64,000 nucleotides of DNA from Streptomyces niger (GTDB taxonomy: Bacteria; Actinomycetota; Actinomycetes; Streptomycetales; Streptomycetaceae): positions 1 to 64,000 of the forward strand of contig NZ_JOFQ01000019.1 of the NCBI RefSeq assembly GCF_000718305.1. The letters are read 5' to 3'. Made by a program: the position numbers and the translations under genes. The notes below the pieces were generated by a model. That model made no database searches and had not been told where the DNA came from. It saw nothing but the letters and a program-made list of their open reading frames with translations. Below are positions 16,870 to 26,009 of the stretch, piece after piece; the stretch's first letter is position 1, and every line of letters begins with the position of its first letter.

Positions 16870-18561
16870 GTGTCAGGTCCCGCGACCGGGAGCGAGGGAG
16901 AACCCGCCCTGCCGGCGGGGCTGGCGGCCGGGGTCTACGTCCAGGACGCCTTCGGGCGGATCTCCTACGTCAACGCCAAGGCCGAGGAGCTGCTGGGCCG
17001 GCCGGCCGCCGAACTGCTGGGCGGCGACCCGCACGAGCTGCTGCACCGCAACGCGGACGGCAGCCGGCTGCCGCGGCCGAACTGCCGGCTGCTCCAGGCG
17101 TTCCTGGCCGGCGAGACCGTCTCCCTGGACGGCTGCCAGTGGTTCGCGCGCGGGGACGGCGAGCTGATCTGCGTCGGCGGGCTGTCCGTGCCGTACGAGG
17201 TGGACGGCGCGCCGGGCGGCGCCGCCGTGGTCTTCTTCCGCCGGCCGCCCGAGGAGGAGCGCGAGCCCGCCGACGCGGCGAACGTCGCGGCGCTCACCGA
17301 CCTCGCCGACCGGCTGACCATGGTCGCCGAGACCACCGCCGTGCTGACCTCCACCCTGGACCTGGACGAATCGCTGAAGCGGCTCGTCCGGCTGGTCGTG
17401 CCCCGATTGGCGGACTGGGCGGTGGTGGATCTGCTGGAGGAGCAGAACTCGCTGCGCCGGGTCGCCGTCGTGCACCACGTGAACGGGCAGCACGTACGGG
17501 TGGACGAGCTGGCCGGCCCGATGCCGCCGGTGCTGGAGTCCTCGCGGATGCCGCTGTCCAGCGTGTTGCGCGGGGCCGCGCCGCGCATCGTCTCACCGGA
17601 CGACTACGCGGGACCACCGGACTCCGGGGTCGCCGTCCAGCAGCGCGAGATGTTCCGGGCGATCGGCATGCGGTCCGCGGTGATCGCGCCGCTGCGCGGT
17701 CCGGGCAAGGTGCTCGGCGCGCTGACCCTGGTCCGTACGGACCAGGAGACTCCGTTCGACGCGGCGGAGCTGGCGCTGGTCGACGACATCGCCCGCCGGG
17801 CCGGGCTCGCCGTGGACAACGCGCAGCTCTACGAGCGGCAGCGGCGGGTCGCCGAGACCATGCAGCGCCACCTGCTGCCGCCGCTCCCCCGCATCGAGGG
17901 CCTGGAGATGACGGTGCGCTACCATCCGGCGCCGCACGCCTCGCGGGTCGGCGGCGACTGGTACGACGTCTTCGCGCTGCCCGACGGGAAGACGGCGCTG
18001 GTCATCGGGGATGTGGTGGGCCATGACCTGCAGGCGGCGGCCTGTATGGCCCAGGTGCGCAACATGCTGCGGGCGTTCGCCTGGGAGCACACGGAGGCGC
18101 CATCGGTCACCGTCGACCGGCTGGACCGGGCGCTCACGCACATCAGCGACGTCCAACTGGCGACCATGATCCTGGCCCAGGTCGAACGGGACGGCGACTG
18201 GTGGCTGCGCTGGACCAACGCCGGGCACCCGCCGCCGCTGCTGGTCCACCAGGACGGCCGGGTGTGCTTCCTGGAACAGGACGCGGCCGACCTGGTGCTC
18301 GGCACGGACCTGTCACCGGGGCGCACCGATTTCCGGCAGGCGCTCCCGCCGCGCAGCACGGTCGTGCTCTACACCGACGGCCTGATCGAGGCGCGCGGCC
18401 TGCCGCTGAGCGAGGGGCTGGAGCAGCTGGCGAGCTTCGCCGCCGCGCTCGCCGACCGCTCGCTGGACGAGTTCTGCGACCAGCTCATCAGCCGCGCCCT
18501 GTACGCCGCGAACGAGGACGACGTGGCACTGCTGGCGCTGCGCGTGCCGGGGGGCGGCTGA
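16870..18561 (+). CDS. PAS-GAF-SpoIIE protein serine phosphatase
   Basis: A 563-residue soluble signalling protein: PAS domain (about 18-130), GAF domain (about 155-320) and a PP2C/SpoIIE domain (about 330-560). The phosphatase metal ligands look intact: VGGDWYDVFALPDGKTAL, then VIGDVVGHDLQAA, and VVLYTDGLIEARG near the end with NEDDVALLAL. Such RsbU-like proteins dephosphorylate anti-sigma-factor antagonists in response to signals bound by PAS and GAF. The start is GTG at 16870, with GAGGAGG 7 bases upstream. No anti-sigma or antagonist gene is adjacent, so its partner is encoded elsewhere. The stop lies 9 bases from the convergent small gene. Confidence 0.92.
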   Translation: MSGPATGSEGEPALPAGLAAGVYVQDAFGRISYVNAKAEELLGRPAAELLGGDPHELLHRNADGSRLPRPNCRLLQAFLAGETVSLDGCQWFARGDGELICVGGLSVPYEVDGAPGGAAVVFFRRPPEEEREPADAANVAALTDLADRLTMVAETTAVLTSTLDLDESLKRLVRLVVPRLADWAVVDLLEEQNSLRRVAVVHHVNGQHVRVDELAGPMPPVLESSRMPLSSVLRGAAPRIVSPDDYAGPPDSGVAVQQREMFRAIGMRSAVIAPLRGPGKVLGALTLVRTDQETPFDAAELALVDDIARRAGLAVDNAQLYERQRRVAETMQRHLLPPLPRIEGLEMTVRYHPAPHASRVGGDWYDVFALPDGKTALVIGDVVGHDLQAAACMAQVRNMLRAFAWEHTEAPSVTVDRLDRALTHISDVQLATMILAQVERDGDWWLRWTNAGHPPPLLVHQDGRVCFLEQDAADLVLGTDLSPGRTDFRQALPPRSTVVLYTDGLIEARGLPLSEGLEQLASFAAALADRSLDEFCDQLISRALYAANEDDVALLALRVPGGG

Positions 18562-18570
18562 AGCCGGCCG

Positions 18571-18726
18571 CTACTGCGCCGAGGGCGCGGGCATGCCGAA
18601 GTCCAGGACCTCGTTGGCTTCCCGCTCGGTCTTCTCGGCGTACTCGCGTGCCTCGGTGGCGACATCACCGTGCTCGGTGATGAGCTGATCGTAGATCGGG
18701 GTGAGGGGTCTGTCCGGCGAGTTCAT
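18571..18726 (-). CDS. Small acidic protein of unknown function (51 aa)
   Basis: A 51-residue hydrophilic protein that starts MNSPDRPLTPIYDQLITEHG and continues as a Glu/Ala-rich predicted helix. The TPIYDQL segment looks like a conserved small-protein signature in Streptomyces, but I cannot attach a function. The ATG at 18726 has GAAGGA about 9 bases upstream; a longer frame starting at 18759 adds residues without a ribosome site. It converges on the PP2C phosphatase gene with a 9-base gap. The codon pattern is normal for the window. Confidence 0.6.
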   Translation of the reverse strand: MNSPDRPLTPIYDQLITEHGDVATEAREYAEKTEREANEVLDFGMPAPSAQ

Positions 18727-18833
18727 CGTGCAGTGTTCCTTCGTTCTCGGACATGGCAACAGCCGCCCACAACTGGCGCGGACGGCCGGCAGCCGATCTT
18801 ATCGTCCACCTACCGGGAGCGGCACCCACCGTC

Positions 18834-20027
18834 TCAGGCAACGGACCCGATACGGCGTGCGGTGACCGATGTGTCGTGATGGATCGGCGTATGTGCGCCG
18901 GTGAGCGGCGTTCCCGTGCCCCCGCGGCGGGCGGCGACGATCTCGGCGGCGATCGACAGAGCGGTCTCCTCGGGCGTACGGGCGCCGAGGTCGAGACCGA
19001 TCGGGGACCGGAGCCGGTTCAGCTCCGGGTCGCCCAGGCCCGCCTCCCGCAGGCGGCTCAGCCGGTCCAGGTGGGTGCGGCGGGAGCCCATGGCGCCCAC
19101 GTAGGCGACGGGGAGCCGCAGGGCCCGCTCCAGCAGCGGGACGTCGAACTTGGCGTCGTGGGTGAGCACGCAGAGCACCGCGCGGGAGTCCAGTTCCTGG
19201 GACGCCAGGTAGCGGTGCGGCCAGTCGACCACGATGTCGTCGGCGTCGGGGAAGCGCGCCCGCGTCGCGAAGACGGGCCGGGCGTCGCAGACGGTGACTC
19301 GGTAGCCGAGGAACTTCCCGGCCCGGGCCAGCGCGGCGGCGAAGTCGACGGCGCCGAAGACGAGCATCCGCGGGGCCGGCACGGACGACTCGACGAGCAG
19401 GGTCAGGGGGACCCCGCACCGGCTGCCGGCCGCGCCGATCTCCACGGTGGTGGTGCGGCCCGCGTCCAGCAGGGCGCGGGTCTCCTGGAGCGCGGTGCGG
19501 TCCAGGTCGGGAGGGCCGCCGAGGCTGCCGGTGCGGCTGCCGTCGGCGCGCACGAGCAGGGCCCGGCCGAGCAGGTCGGCCGGGCCCGAGACGATGCGCG
19601 CGAGGGCCGCCGCCTCGGCGGAGACGGCGGCGGCCACCGCGGCCGCGAGCGTCCTGGAGGTGCTGTCCACCGGGGCCGGGGGGTCGTCCGGCCCCTTCGA
19701 TGGCTCCGGGGCCCTCGCGCGTACCGGGGTGACGAGGATGTCGATGGTGCCGCCGCAGGTCAGGCCGACCGCGAAGGCGTCCTCGTCGCTGTACCCGAAC
19801 CGCTGGAGCACCGGCGTACCGGACTCCAGGGCTTGCCGGCACAGCTCGTACACCGCGCCCTCCACGCAACCGCCGGAGACGGACCCGATCGCCGTGCCGC
19901 CGCGGTCGACGGCGAGTGCGGCGCCCGGTTGCCGGGGTGCGCTGCCGCCGGTGCCCACCACGGTGGCCACGGCGAAGTCGCGTCCCTGCTCGACCCACCG
20001 GTTCAGCTCGTCGGCGATGTCCAGCAT
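18834..20027 (-). CDS. xdhC: XdhC-family molybdenum cofactor maturation protein
   Basis: The 397-residue protein has the N-terminal XdhC domain with TGGSAPRQPGAALAV and the cysteine motif SVSGGCVEGAV, and a C-terminal Rossmann domain (about 215-360) containing MLVFGAVDFAAALA and AYVGAMGSRR. XdhC binds molybdenum cofactor, helps its sulfuration and inserts it into xanthine dehydrogenase. GGGAG lies about 7 bases before the ATG at 20027. The gene is intact although the xanthine dehydrogenase genes next to it have been deleted, so it is orphaned unless it serves another molybdoenzyme elsewhere. It follows the NCS2 permease gene by 63 bases on the same strand. Confidence 0.9.
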   Translation of the reverse strand: MLDIADELNRWVEQGRDFAVATVVGTGGSAPRQPGAALAVDRGGTAIGSVSGGCVEGAVYELCRQALESGTPVLQRFGYSDEDAFAVGLTCGGTIDILVTPVRARAPEPSKGPDDPPAPVDSTSRTLAAAVAAAVSAEAAALARIVSGPADLLGRALLVRADGSRTGSLGGPPDLDRTALQETRALLDAGRTTTVEIGAAGSRCGVPLTLLVESSVPAPRMLVFGAVDFAAALARAGKFLGYRVTVCDARPVFATRARFPDADDIVVDWPHRYLASQELDSRAVLCVLTHDAKFDVPLLERALRLPVAYVGAMGSRRTHLDRLSRLREAGLGDPELNRLRSPIGLDLGARTPEETALSIAAEIVAARRGGTGTPLTGAHTPIHHDTSVTARRIGSVA

Positions 20028-20090
20028 GCCCAGCTCCCTGTCTGCGGTTGCGCGGAGGGCCGATGCGGCCTCCGGCCGGGCGGGTCTCCC

Positions 20091-21530
20091 CTACCCGATG
20101 TTGTTGAACGCGAAGTTGGCGATGAACACCAACGCGAGGACCCACATCAGCGGGCCCGGCTCGCGCCACTTGCCCTGCGCGAGCTTGATCGCGCAGTACG
20201 AGATGATGCCGACGGCCACCCCGTTCACGATCGAGTACGTGAACGGCATGATCACCACGGTCAGGAAGACCGGGATCGCCACGGACCGGTCGCGCCAGTC
20301 CACGTGCCGTGCGTTCTGCATCATCATCGAGCCGATGACGACCAGCGCGGCGGACGCCACCTGGGCGGGCACGATCTCCGCCAGCGGGGTGAAGAGCAGC
20401 GCCAGGCCGAAGAGCAGACCCGTGACGGTGGCCGACAGGCCGGTACGGGCGCCCTCGCCGACGCCGCTGGCGGACTCGATGAAGACGGTCTGGCCCGAGG
20501 CGCCGGAGACGCCGCCGATCGCGCCGCCCGCGCCGTCGATGAGCAGCGCCTTGTTCAGGCCCGGCATCCGGCCGAGGTGGTCGGCGAGCTTGGCCTCCTG
20601 GCCGACGGCGATGATCGTGGCCATGGCGTCGAAGAAGCCCGCCAGAACCAGGGTGAAGACGACCATCGCGACGGTGGTGGCCCCGAGCTCGGCGAAGCCG
20701 CCGAACTCGATCTTGCCGAACAGGCTGAAGTCCGGCGACGAGACCACGGTGTCCGGGAGCGCCGGCGTGGCCAGGCCCCACTGCTTGTCGCCCAGCCCGA
20801 AGGCCGCGGTGACGATCAGCGAGAACACCGTGCCGACGGCGATGCCGATCAGGATCGCGCCGGGGACGTTGCGGGCCAGCAGCATGAAGATGACGACGAG
20901 GGTGATGCAGAAGGCGAGCACGGGCCAGCCGGCGAGGTGGCCGTGCACGCCGAGGGTGACCGGCGCCGAGGCGTTGCCGAGGCCGACGAACCCGGCCTTG
21001 ACCAGGCCGATCATGGTGACGAAGAGCCCGATGCCGATGGTGATGGCGTGCTTGAGGCCGAGCGGGATCGCGTTCATGATCTTCTCGCGGAGGCCGCTGA
21101 TCACCAGGAGCATGATCACCACGCCGTAGATCACGCACATGCCCATGGCCTGCGGCCAGGACATGTCGCTGATCACCTGCGTGCCGAGCACGCCGGAGAC
21201 GCTGAGTCCCGCGGCGAGCGCCAGCGGCACCTTGCCGACGACGCCCATCAACAGGGTCGCGATCGCGGCGGCGAAGGCCGTCGCCGTGATGACGGCGCTC
21301 GGTGCGAGCGTGCCGCCGACCGCGTCCTTGCCGCTGAGCAGGACGGGGTTGAGCAGCAGGATGTACGCCATCGCCATGAAGGTGGTGATGCCGCCGCGCA
21401 GCTCCCGGCCGAGGGTCGAACCGCGCTCGGATATGTGGAAGTACCGGTCGAGCCAGGACCGTCCGGAGGGCTGACGCGTGCCCGCGCCGGCGTCCTCCGC
21501 CGTGGTCGGCTCGATGGTGGGCTGGGTCAT
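20091..21530 (-). CDS. NCS2-family purine permease (AzgA-like)
   Basis: A 479-residue membrane protein with 12-14 hydrophobic segments. GGITTFMAMAYILLLNP near the start and the later ASGQTVFIESASGVGEGART segment are typical of the AzgA/COG2252 branch of the NCS2 family, which imports adenine, guanine or hypoxanthine by proton symport. It lies in a purine-catabolism locus between xdhC and the xdh deletion scar. The ATG at 21530 follows GGGAGA. A region with inverted repeats, 21541-21589, lies immediately upstream and may be its operator or leader. Confidence 0.88.
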   Translation of the reverse strand: MTQPTIEPTTAEDAGAGTRQPSGRSWLDRYFHISERGSTLGRELRGGITTFMAMAYILLLNPVLLSGKDAVGGTLAPSAVITATAFAAAIATLLMGVVGKVPLALAAGLSVSGVLGTQVISDMSWPQAMGMCVIYGVVIMLLVISGLREKIMNAIPLGLKHAITIGIGLFVTMIGLVKAGFVGLGNASAPVTLGVHGHLAGWPVLAFCITLVVIFMLLARNVPGAILIGIAVGTVFSLIVTAAFGLGDKQWGLATPALPDTVVSSPDFSLFGKIEFGGFAELGATTVAMVVFTLVLAGFFDAMATIIAVGQEAKLADHLGRMPGLNKALLIDGAGGAIGGVSGASGQTVFIESASGVGEGARTGLSATVTGLLFGLALLFTPLAEIVPAQVASAALVVIGSMMMQNARHVDWRDRSVAIPVFLTVVIMPFTYSIVNGVAVGIISYCAIKLAQGKWREPGPLMWVLALVFIANFAFNNIG

Positions 21531-21540
21531 GGTGCCTATC

Positions 21541-21589
21541 TCCCAAGGTTCATAGGGGCACTCACAAGGGGGGAATGTGAGATTTGGGA
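21541..21589. promoter_or_regulatory. Nested inverted repeats upstream of the purine permease
   Basis: CTCACA (21561-21566), nine bases, TGTGAG (21576-21581) form a perfect inverted repeat. Around it TCCCAA (21541-21546) and TTGGGA (21584-21589) form a second pair with unequal distances. They sit 11-59 bases before the permease start, where an operator or leader hairpin would be expected. The remaining 170 bases up to the xdh relic hold nothing I can assign. Confidence 0.45.
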
Positions 21590-21758
21590 TGGAGCGGGCC
21601 GCACGACCCGGGGGACGGCCCGAGACGAACGTTTTTCAGCCAGATGCGGCGCCGAGGACGGATCCTAGGAGCCCTGGCTGACGTGGGGAAACTCCGGGCG
21701 GCACGAATCGCGGGAGGACGGACAGGACACCCCAAACCGTCCGTACCGCCCGGAGGCT

Positions 21759-22153
21759 TCACGTGCCGGTGAGGCGTTCCGGCCGCACCGGCGTTTTCGT
21801 GAGCGCCGGACCTGTCGCCACCCGGATGGCGGAGAGGACAGCCGGGGTCGACGACAGGGTCGGCGCCTCGCCGACGCCACGCAGCCCGTGGGGAGCGTGC
21901 TCATCGGCAAGCAAGAGGACGCCCACCGGAAGGGTGGGGGTGTCCGACATCGTGGGGATCAGGTGGTCGGTGAGGCTTGGGGATCCTCCCGCAGCGCACC
22001 GATGCGGTCCGGACCCATCGGGTACTCCGGGCGGCGGTGGTCGAAGGCGATCTCGACCAGCACGTCCGTGCCACCCGCGATCGGCACGGCGGTGGGGTGC
22101 TCGGCCTTCGCGGCGAGCGCCTCCTCCCAGCTGGCGGGGCGAAGGAAGTCCAT
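21759..22153 (-). pseudogene. Xanthine dehydrogenase deletion scar (FAD-subunit start joined to molybdenum-subunit end)
   Basis: Read on the minus strand, 22153 to about 22010 encodes the first 45-50 residues of a xanthine dehydrogenase FAD subunit (MDFLRPASWEEALAAKAEHP, then IAGGTDVLVEI). From about 21990 to the TGA at 21759, in another frame, it encodes the last 70-75 residues of the molybdopterin subunit: SLTDHLIPT, then ADEHAPHGLRGVGEAPTLSS and TPVRPERLTGT. Everything between, namely the rest of the FAD subunit, the [2Fe-2S] part and most of the large subunit, is missing; by the usual sizes that is roughly 3 kb or more. The join is out of frame, so no functional product is expected. The intact genes on both sides, pucR and the permease/xdhC pair, show this was a purine oxidation operon. 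Confidence 0.82.
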
Positions 22154-22451
22154 GTGCGGCTCTCTTCTCCGAATCGTGTCCTCACCACTGCGGTCGGCGG
22201 TGTCAACAGGGCCGGCGGTGACGGGGCCGCCGCCGTAGTCATCCGGCCGCCGTCCCTCGGGTTGTTCATCTGTCGTTCACGCGATGCGACCCAGTACACG
22301 CGCCCGGCACCTGCCCGGTGCAGTCACCGAAACCATGAAGCGGTTGGCTGGCCAGGTCACCTGTCTTGTAGATTCGAACGAAAAGCGGGGAGCGGCAACC
22401 TCGCGGTATTTCACCGGCAACACGAGACGGAAAAGATCGGCGGGCGAGGTC

Positions 22452-24122
22452 ATGCGGCTCCGTGCACTTCTGGACACCGACTCCCTTGGCCTGCGGCTTC
22501 TCGGGGGCGAGGACGAGCTGGACCGCACGGTACGGGGGGTGATGACCACCGACCTGCGGGACCCCAGCCGGTACCTCTCCGGGGGCGAACTGGTCCTCTC
22601 CGGCCTCGCCTGGCGGCGGGAGCCCGAGGACTCGGAGAAGTTCGTCCGAATCCTTACCACCGCCGGAGTGGCCGGGCTGGCCGCCGGCACGGCGGAGCTG
22701 GGCCCGGTCCCCGAGGACCTGATCGCGGCCTGTGCGCGGCACCGCCTGCCGCTCTTCTCCGTCGCCGAGTCGGTCTCCTTCGCCACGGTCACGGAGTACG
22801 TCGTGCGGCAGGTCTCCGGCGAGCGCGCCGGCGACCTGGCCGCCGTCGTGGACCGGCACCGCCGCCTGATGACGTCGGGACCGGCCGGCGGCGGCCCCGA
22901 GGTCGTCCTGGACCTGCTCGGCTCCGACCTCGACCTGCGCGCCTGGGTCCTCTCCCCCACCGGACGGCGGATCGCGGGCGCGACGCCCGGCGGCGAGGCG
23001 GGGGACGCCGGGGACGCCGCCGCGGCCGGCGCCCGGCTGGCGGGCGAGCACCTGGCGGCGGCCCGCAGCGGGCGCCGCGCCCCGCACCGGGTCCTGCTGG
23101 GCAACACCACCTACTCCCTCTTCCCCATCCGCAGCGGCTCCCGCGACCTGCGCGAGACCCTCCTCTCGGACTGGCTGCTGGCGGTCGAGGCGGACGCCGG
23201 CGACTGGCCGGCGGAGCGGCTGGACCTGCTGCACGGCGTCACCCAGCTGATCGCCGTCGAACGGGACCGGCGCGACGCGGCCCGTACGGTGCGCCGCCGA
23301 CTCGCCCAGGAGGTCCTGGAGCTCGTCCAGACGGGTGCGGCGCCCGCCGAGATCGCCGCCCGGCTGCGGGTCGCCGCGCCCGTGCTCCTGCCGGGCCTCG
23401 GCACCGCGCCGCACTGGCAGGTCGTCGTCGCCCGCGTGGAGTGGGACGGCGGCGACCTCCCCGGCGGCCCGGTCGCCCAGTCCCTCCTGGAGGAAGTCCT
23501 GGTCGACCCCGGCGCCGCGGGGCCCGATCCGGCCGACCGGATCGCCGTGGCGCACACCGGGGACGAGGCGGTCGCGCTGGTACCGCTGCCCGCCCTGCAC
23601 GACGACGACTCCGACGCCAAGGCCGCGGGGCTGCACGCCGACGCGCTGCTCGCCGCGGTCCAGGAGCCGCTCTCCCGCGGGCTGGCCGACGACGGCCGGC
23701 TCACCCTCGGCGTGAGCGCCGCCGTGCACTCGGCGGAGGGCCTGCGCGGCGCGCTGGAGGAGGCCCGGCACGCCCGCCGGGTCGCGGCGGCCCGGCCGGG
23801 GCCGGTGTGCGCCGCCGGCCACGAGGAGCTGGCCTCGCACGTCCTGCTGCTGCCCTTCGTGCCCGACGACGTGCGCCGGGCCTTCACCGCCCGGCTGCTG
23901 GACCCGCTCCGGGACTACGACCGGCGGCACCGTGCCGAGCTGATCCCGACCCTGGAGGCGTTCCTGGACAGCGACGGCTCCTGGACCCGCTGCGCCGGCC
24001 GGCTCCACCTGCACGTCAACACGCTCCGCTACCGCGTCGGGCGCATCGAGCAGCTCACCGGCCGCGACCTCTCCCGCCTGGAGGACAAGCTCGACTTCTT
24101 CCTGGCCCTGCGGATGACGTGA
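22452..24122 (+). CDS. pucR: PucR-family purine catabolism regulator
   Basis: A 556-residue protein with the N-terminal PucR sensory domain (about 1-115: MRLRALLDTDSLGLRLLGGE, then VMTTDLRDPSRYLSGGELVL), a central GGDEF-like CdaR region and a C-terminal PucR helix-turn-helix (about 495-550: HLHVNTLRYRVGRIEQLTGR). Members activate or repress purine degradation genes. I use the ATG at 22452, which gives the standard family N-terminus; the frame is open further upstream but without similarity. GAGG lies very close to it (2-base spacing), so initiation may be weak. It diverges from the xdh relic across 298 bases in which I see no further gene. Its stop codon lies inside a 24-bp tandem repeat. Confidence 0.9.
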   Translation: MRLRALLDTDSLGLRLLGGEDELDRTVRGVMTTDLRDPSRYLSGGELVLSGLAWRREPEDSEKFVRILTTAGVAGLAAGTAELGPVPEDLIAACARHRLPLFSVAESVSFATVTEYVVRQVSGERAGDLAAVVDRHRRLMTSGPAGGGPEVVLDLLGSDLDLRAWVLSPTGRRIAGATPGGEAGDAGDAAAAGARLAGEHLAAARSGRRAPHRVLLGNTTYSLFPIRSGSRDLRETLLSDWLLAVEADAGDWPAERLDLLHGVTQLIAVERDRRDAARTVRRRLAQEVLELVQTGAAPAEIAARLRVAAPVLLPGLGTAPHWQVVVARVEWDGGDLPGGPVAQSLLEEVLVDPGAAGPDPADRIAVAHTGDEAVALVPLPALHDDDSDAKAAGLHADALLAAVQEPLSRGLADDGRLTLGVSAAVHSAEGLRGALEEARHARRVAAARPGPVCAAGHEELASHVLLLPFVPDDVRRAFTARLLDPLRDYDRRHRAELIPTLEAFLDSDGSWTRCAGRLHLHVNTLRYRVGRIEQLTGRDLSRLEDKLDFFLALRMT

Positions 24123-24197
24123 CGACCGGCCCTGCGGATGACGTGACGACCGGCCCTGTGGGTGACGTGACGACCAGCCCTGTGGGTGACTGACGAC
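24104..24197. repeat. 24-bp tandem repeat across the pucR stop codon
   Basis: Four consecutive units, three of 24 bp (24104-24127, 24128-24151, 24152-24175) and one of 22 bp (24176-24197). The unit begins GGCCCTGCGGATGACGTGAC and ends GACC. The first unit holds the last codons and TGA of pucR; because 24 is a multiple of three, every full unit repeats the same codons and stop. Units 3 and 4 share G-to-T/A substitutions. Confidence 0.85.
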
Positions 24198-24271
24198 CCG
24201 ACGTGACCTGCCCGGCGGAGGTCGCGCCGGGCCCCGCGCACCCCCTGATCACGGCTCGATAAGGTTTTCCC

Positions 24272-25549
24272 ATGGCGATGACGGACGGGCCGGAGGCGGC
24301 CGCCGAACCGGGGCCGGCGGAACCGGCGGCCCCGGCCTGGCAGGCGCCGAGCGAGGTCGAGCAGCAGTTGTACGACGCGAAGGTGCGCGGGGACTGGTCC
24401 GCGTACTTCGACGTGCTGGCCCGCACCGAGCTGTTCATCGCCGACTCCCGGGCCGCGGCCGACGCGCATCCGGGGACGGTGCGCTTCCAGCCGTACTGGG
24501 ACCGGCGGACCGGCACGCCGTGCCTGGCCGCCTTCACCACCGGCATGCTGCCCGCGCCCGTGGCCGACCCGGTCTTCTGGTCCGGCTCGCTGGACTGGTA
24601 CGCGCGCAACTGGGAACCGCACGACCCGCCGTGGCTGGCCATCAATCCCGGCAGCCCCTGCGAGGCGTACTTCCCCACCTCCCCCGAGCACCGCGCCCTG
24701 TGGCAGCGGCACGCCGCGGCCGCCGCCTCCGCCGAGGAGGAGCCCATCCGGCTGCGCGCGCTGCACGTGGGCGGGCCGCTGCACGGCCCGGTGGCGCACG
24801 GGCTGGCCTGCGGGGCGCTGCTGTTCGTCAAGAACGGCCAGCCGTGGAACGCCATGGCCCACCACGGCCGGGGCTACTACCCGGAGAAGAAGCAGCTCGC
24901 CGACTTCTGGGGCGTCACCGACCGGGCGTCCTGGCAGCAGGCCCAGGAGCGGCTCACCGCCGCCGACATGGTCAGCGAGGTCTGGGAGTTCGCGCTCGCC
25001 GTACGGCGCTCGCTGGCGCTCGACTTCGCGGGCGCCGTGAGCGTGGACCACTGGCGCGGGGTGGCCGAGCGGGTGCTGCGGCACAACGCCTCCAAGGGCG
25101 CCGAGGTCAAGCTCACCCCGGAGGGCGTGACGAAGACCGAGCCGCCGAGCGAGGCGGAGATCGCCTCGCAGGTCGCGGGCGTACAGCGGCTGATCGGCCG
25201 GATCGCCCGGTACGAGGCGCGGTTCCGCGCGGACGGCGTGCTGCCCGAAGGGAAGTTCGTCCGGTCCACCGAGGCCTGGGACTACGGGCGCGCCTCCGGC
25301 ATGGCGCGCTGGGGGCTCGGCGCGCGCTACTGCGACCTGCAGGAGGCGGAGCAGGCCGTGCTGCGGGCCGGCCGGGCGAGCCGGAACGCGTACCGCTCCT
25401 GGGAGGACTTCTCGGCCGGCTTCATCCTCGGCCGCTGCCTGCAGTTCGATGAGGAGGAGTTCGGCCACTGGTACGCGGACATGGTCACGGCGCACCGCAT
25501 CCTCACCACCGACCCGGCCAGCCCGTGGCGGAACATCCCCTGGGAGTGA
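24272..25549 (+). CDS. SseB and DUF1266 domain protein
   Basis: A 425-residue soluble protein. Residues about 25-185 look like the SseB N-terminal domain (VEQQLYDAKVRGDWSAYFDV, later ALLFVKNGQPWNAM). Residues about 205-420 match DUF1266: DFWGVTDRASWQQAQERL, WDYGRASGMARWGLGARYC and a closing SWEDFSAGFILGRCLQFD. Proteins combining the two occur in actinobacteria, often near contact-dependent or secretion genes, but no function is established. The ATG at 24272 follows a purine-poor stretch; the start is the earliest consistent with the family. It stands alone after pucR. Confidence 0.75.
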   Translation: MAMTDGPEAAAEPGPAEPAAPAWQAPSEVEQQLYDAKVRGDWSAYFDVLARTELFIADSRAAADAHPGTVRFQPYWDRRTGTPCLAAFTTGMLPAPVADPVFWSGSLDWYARNWEPHDPPWLAINPGSPCEAYFPTSPEHRALWQRHAAAAASAEEEPIRLRALHVGGPLHGPVAHGLACGALLFVKNGQPWNAMAHHGRGYYPEKKQLADFWGVTDRASWQQAQERLTAADMVSEVWEFALAVRRSLALDFAGAVSVDHWRGVAERVLRHNASKGAEVKLTPEGVTKTEPPSEAEIASQVAGVQRLIGRIARYEARFRADGVLPEGKFVRSTEAWDYGRASGMARWGLGARYCDLQEAEQAVLRAGRASRNAYRSWEDFSAGFILGRCLQFDEEEFGHWYADMVTAHRILTTDPASPWRNIPWE

Positions 25550-25907
25550 CGCCCCGCCACCGGTGACGCACGGCCCTCGACACACACGTCATCCGGCGCG
25601 CGTCCCGGCGCCCGGCGCGCACCCTTCGATGCGGTGGTCCGGCCCCCGTCAGGCGTCCACCGCCGCGTCCCCCAGCGGGACCGGCCGACGGGATCACGGC
25701 GCGGAGGGTGAGCGGCGCACGGCGCACGAACGACGGCACGACTCCGGGTCACTCCTTCGAGCGGCTTTTCCGTGCCGCCGCGCGGCGATCGAAGCGGCAG
25801 GTCAGACCATTCCGTGCCGGACCGCCCGGTCCGTCGCCCCCACCGCAGAGCCGCGGCCGGCTCTCCTAGCGGCTCAACTCCGCTCCGTACACGGCCCGCG
25901 GGAGATT

Positions 25908-25921
25908 GTGAAATCATTCAC
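25908..25921. promoter_or_regulatory. Inverted repeat in the 460-bp gap before the helical-repeat gene
   Basis: GTGAA-ATCA-TTCAC, a perfect 5-4-5 palindrome in a comparatively AT-rich patch about 90 bases before the GTG at 26010. It is the only ordered element I see in the gap 25550-26009, which otherwise looks like GC-rich non-coding sequence without a convincing gene. Confidence 0.35.
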
Positions 25922-26009
25922 TCAACCCCTTGGCCGCGCGCCGAAATTCGTGCTGAGATTCGCCCACTGCTTCCAGTCCAGGCTCAAAGGTGCGCTCGGG
26001 GAGGGCAAT

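Noticed and set aside
24104..24197. Tandem repeats as a possible CRISPR array
   Set aside because: The units abut without spacers, overlap a coding end, and no cas genes are present.
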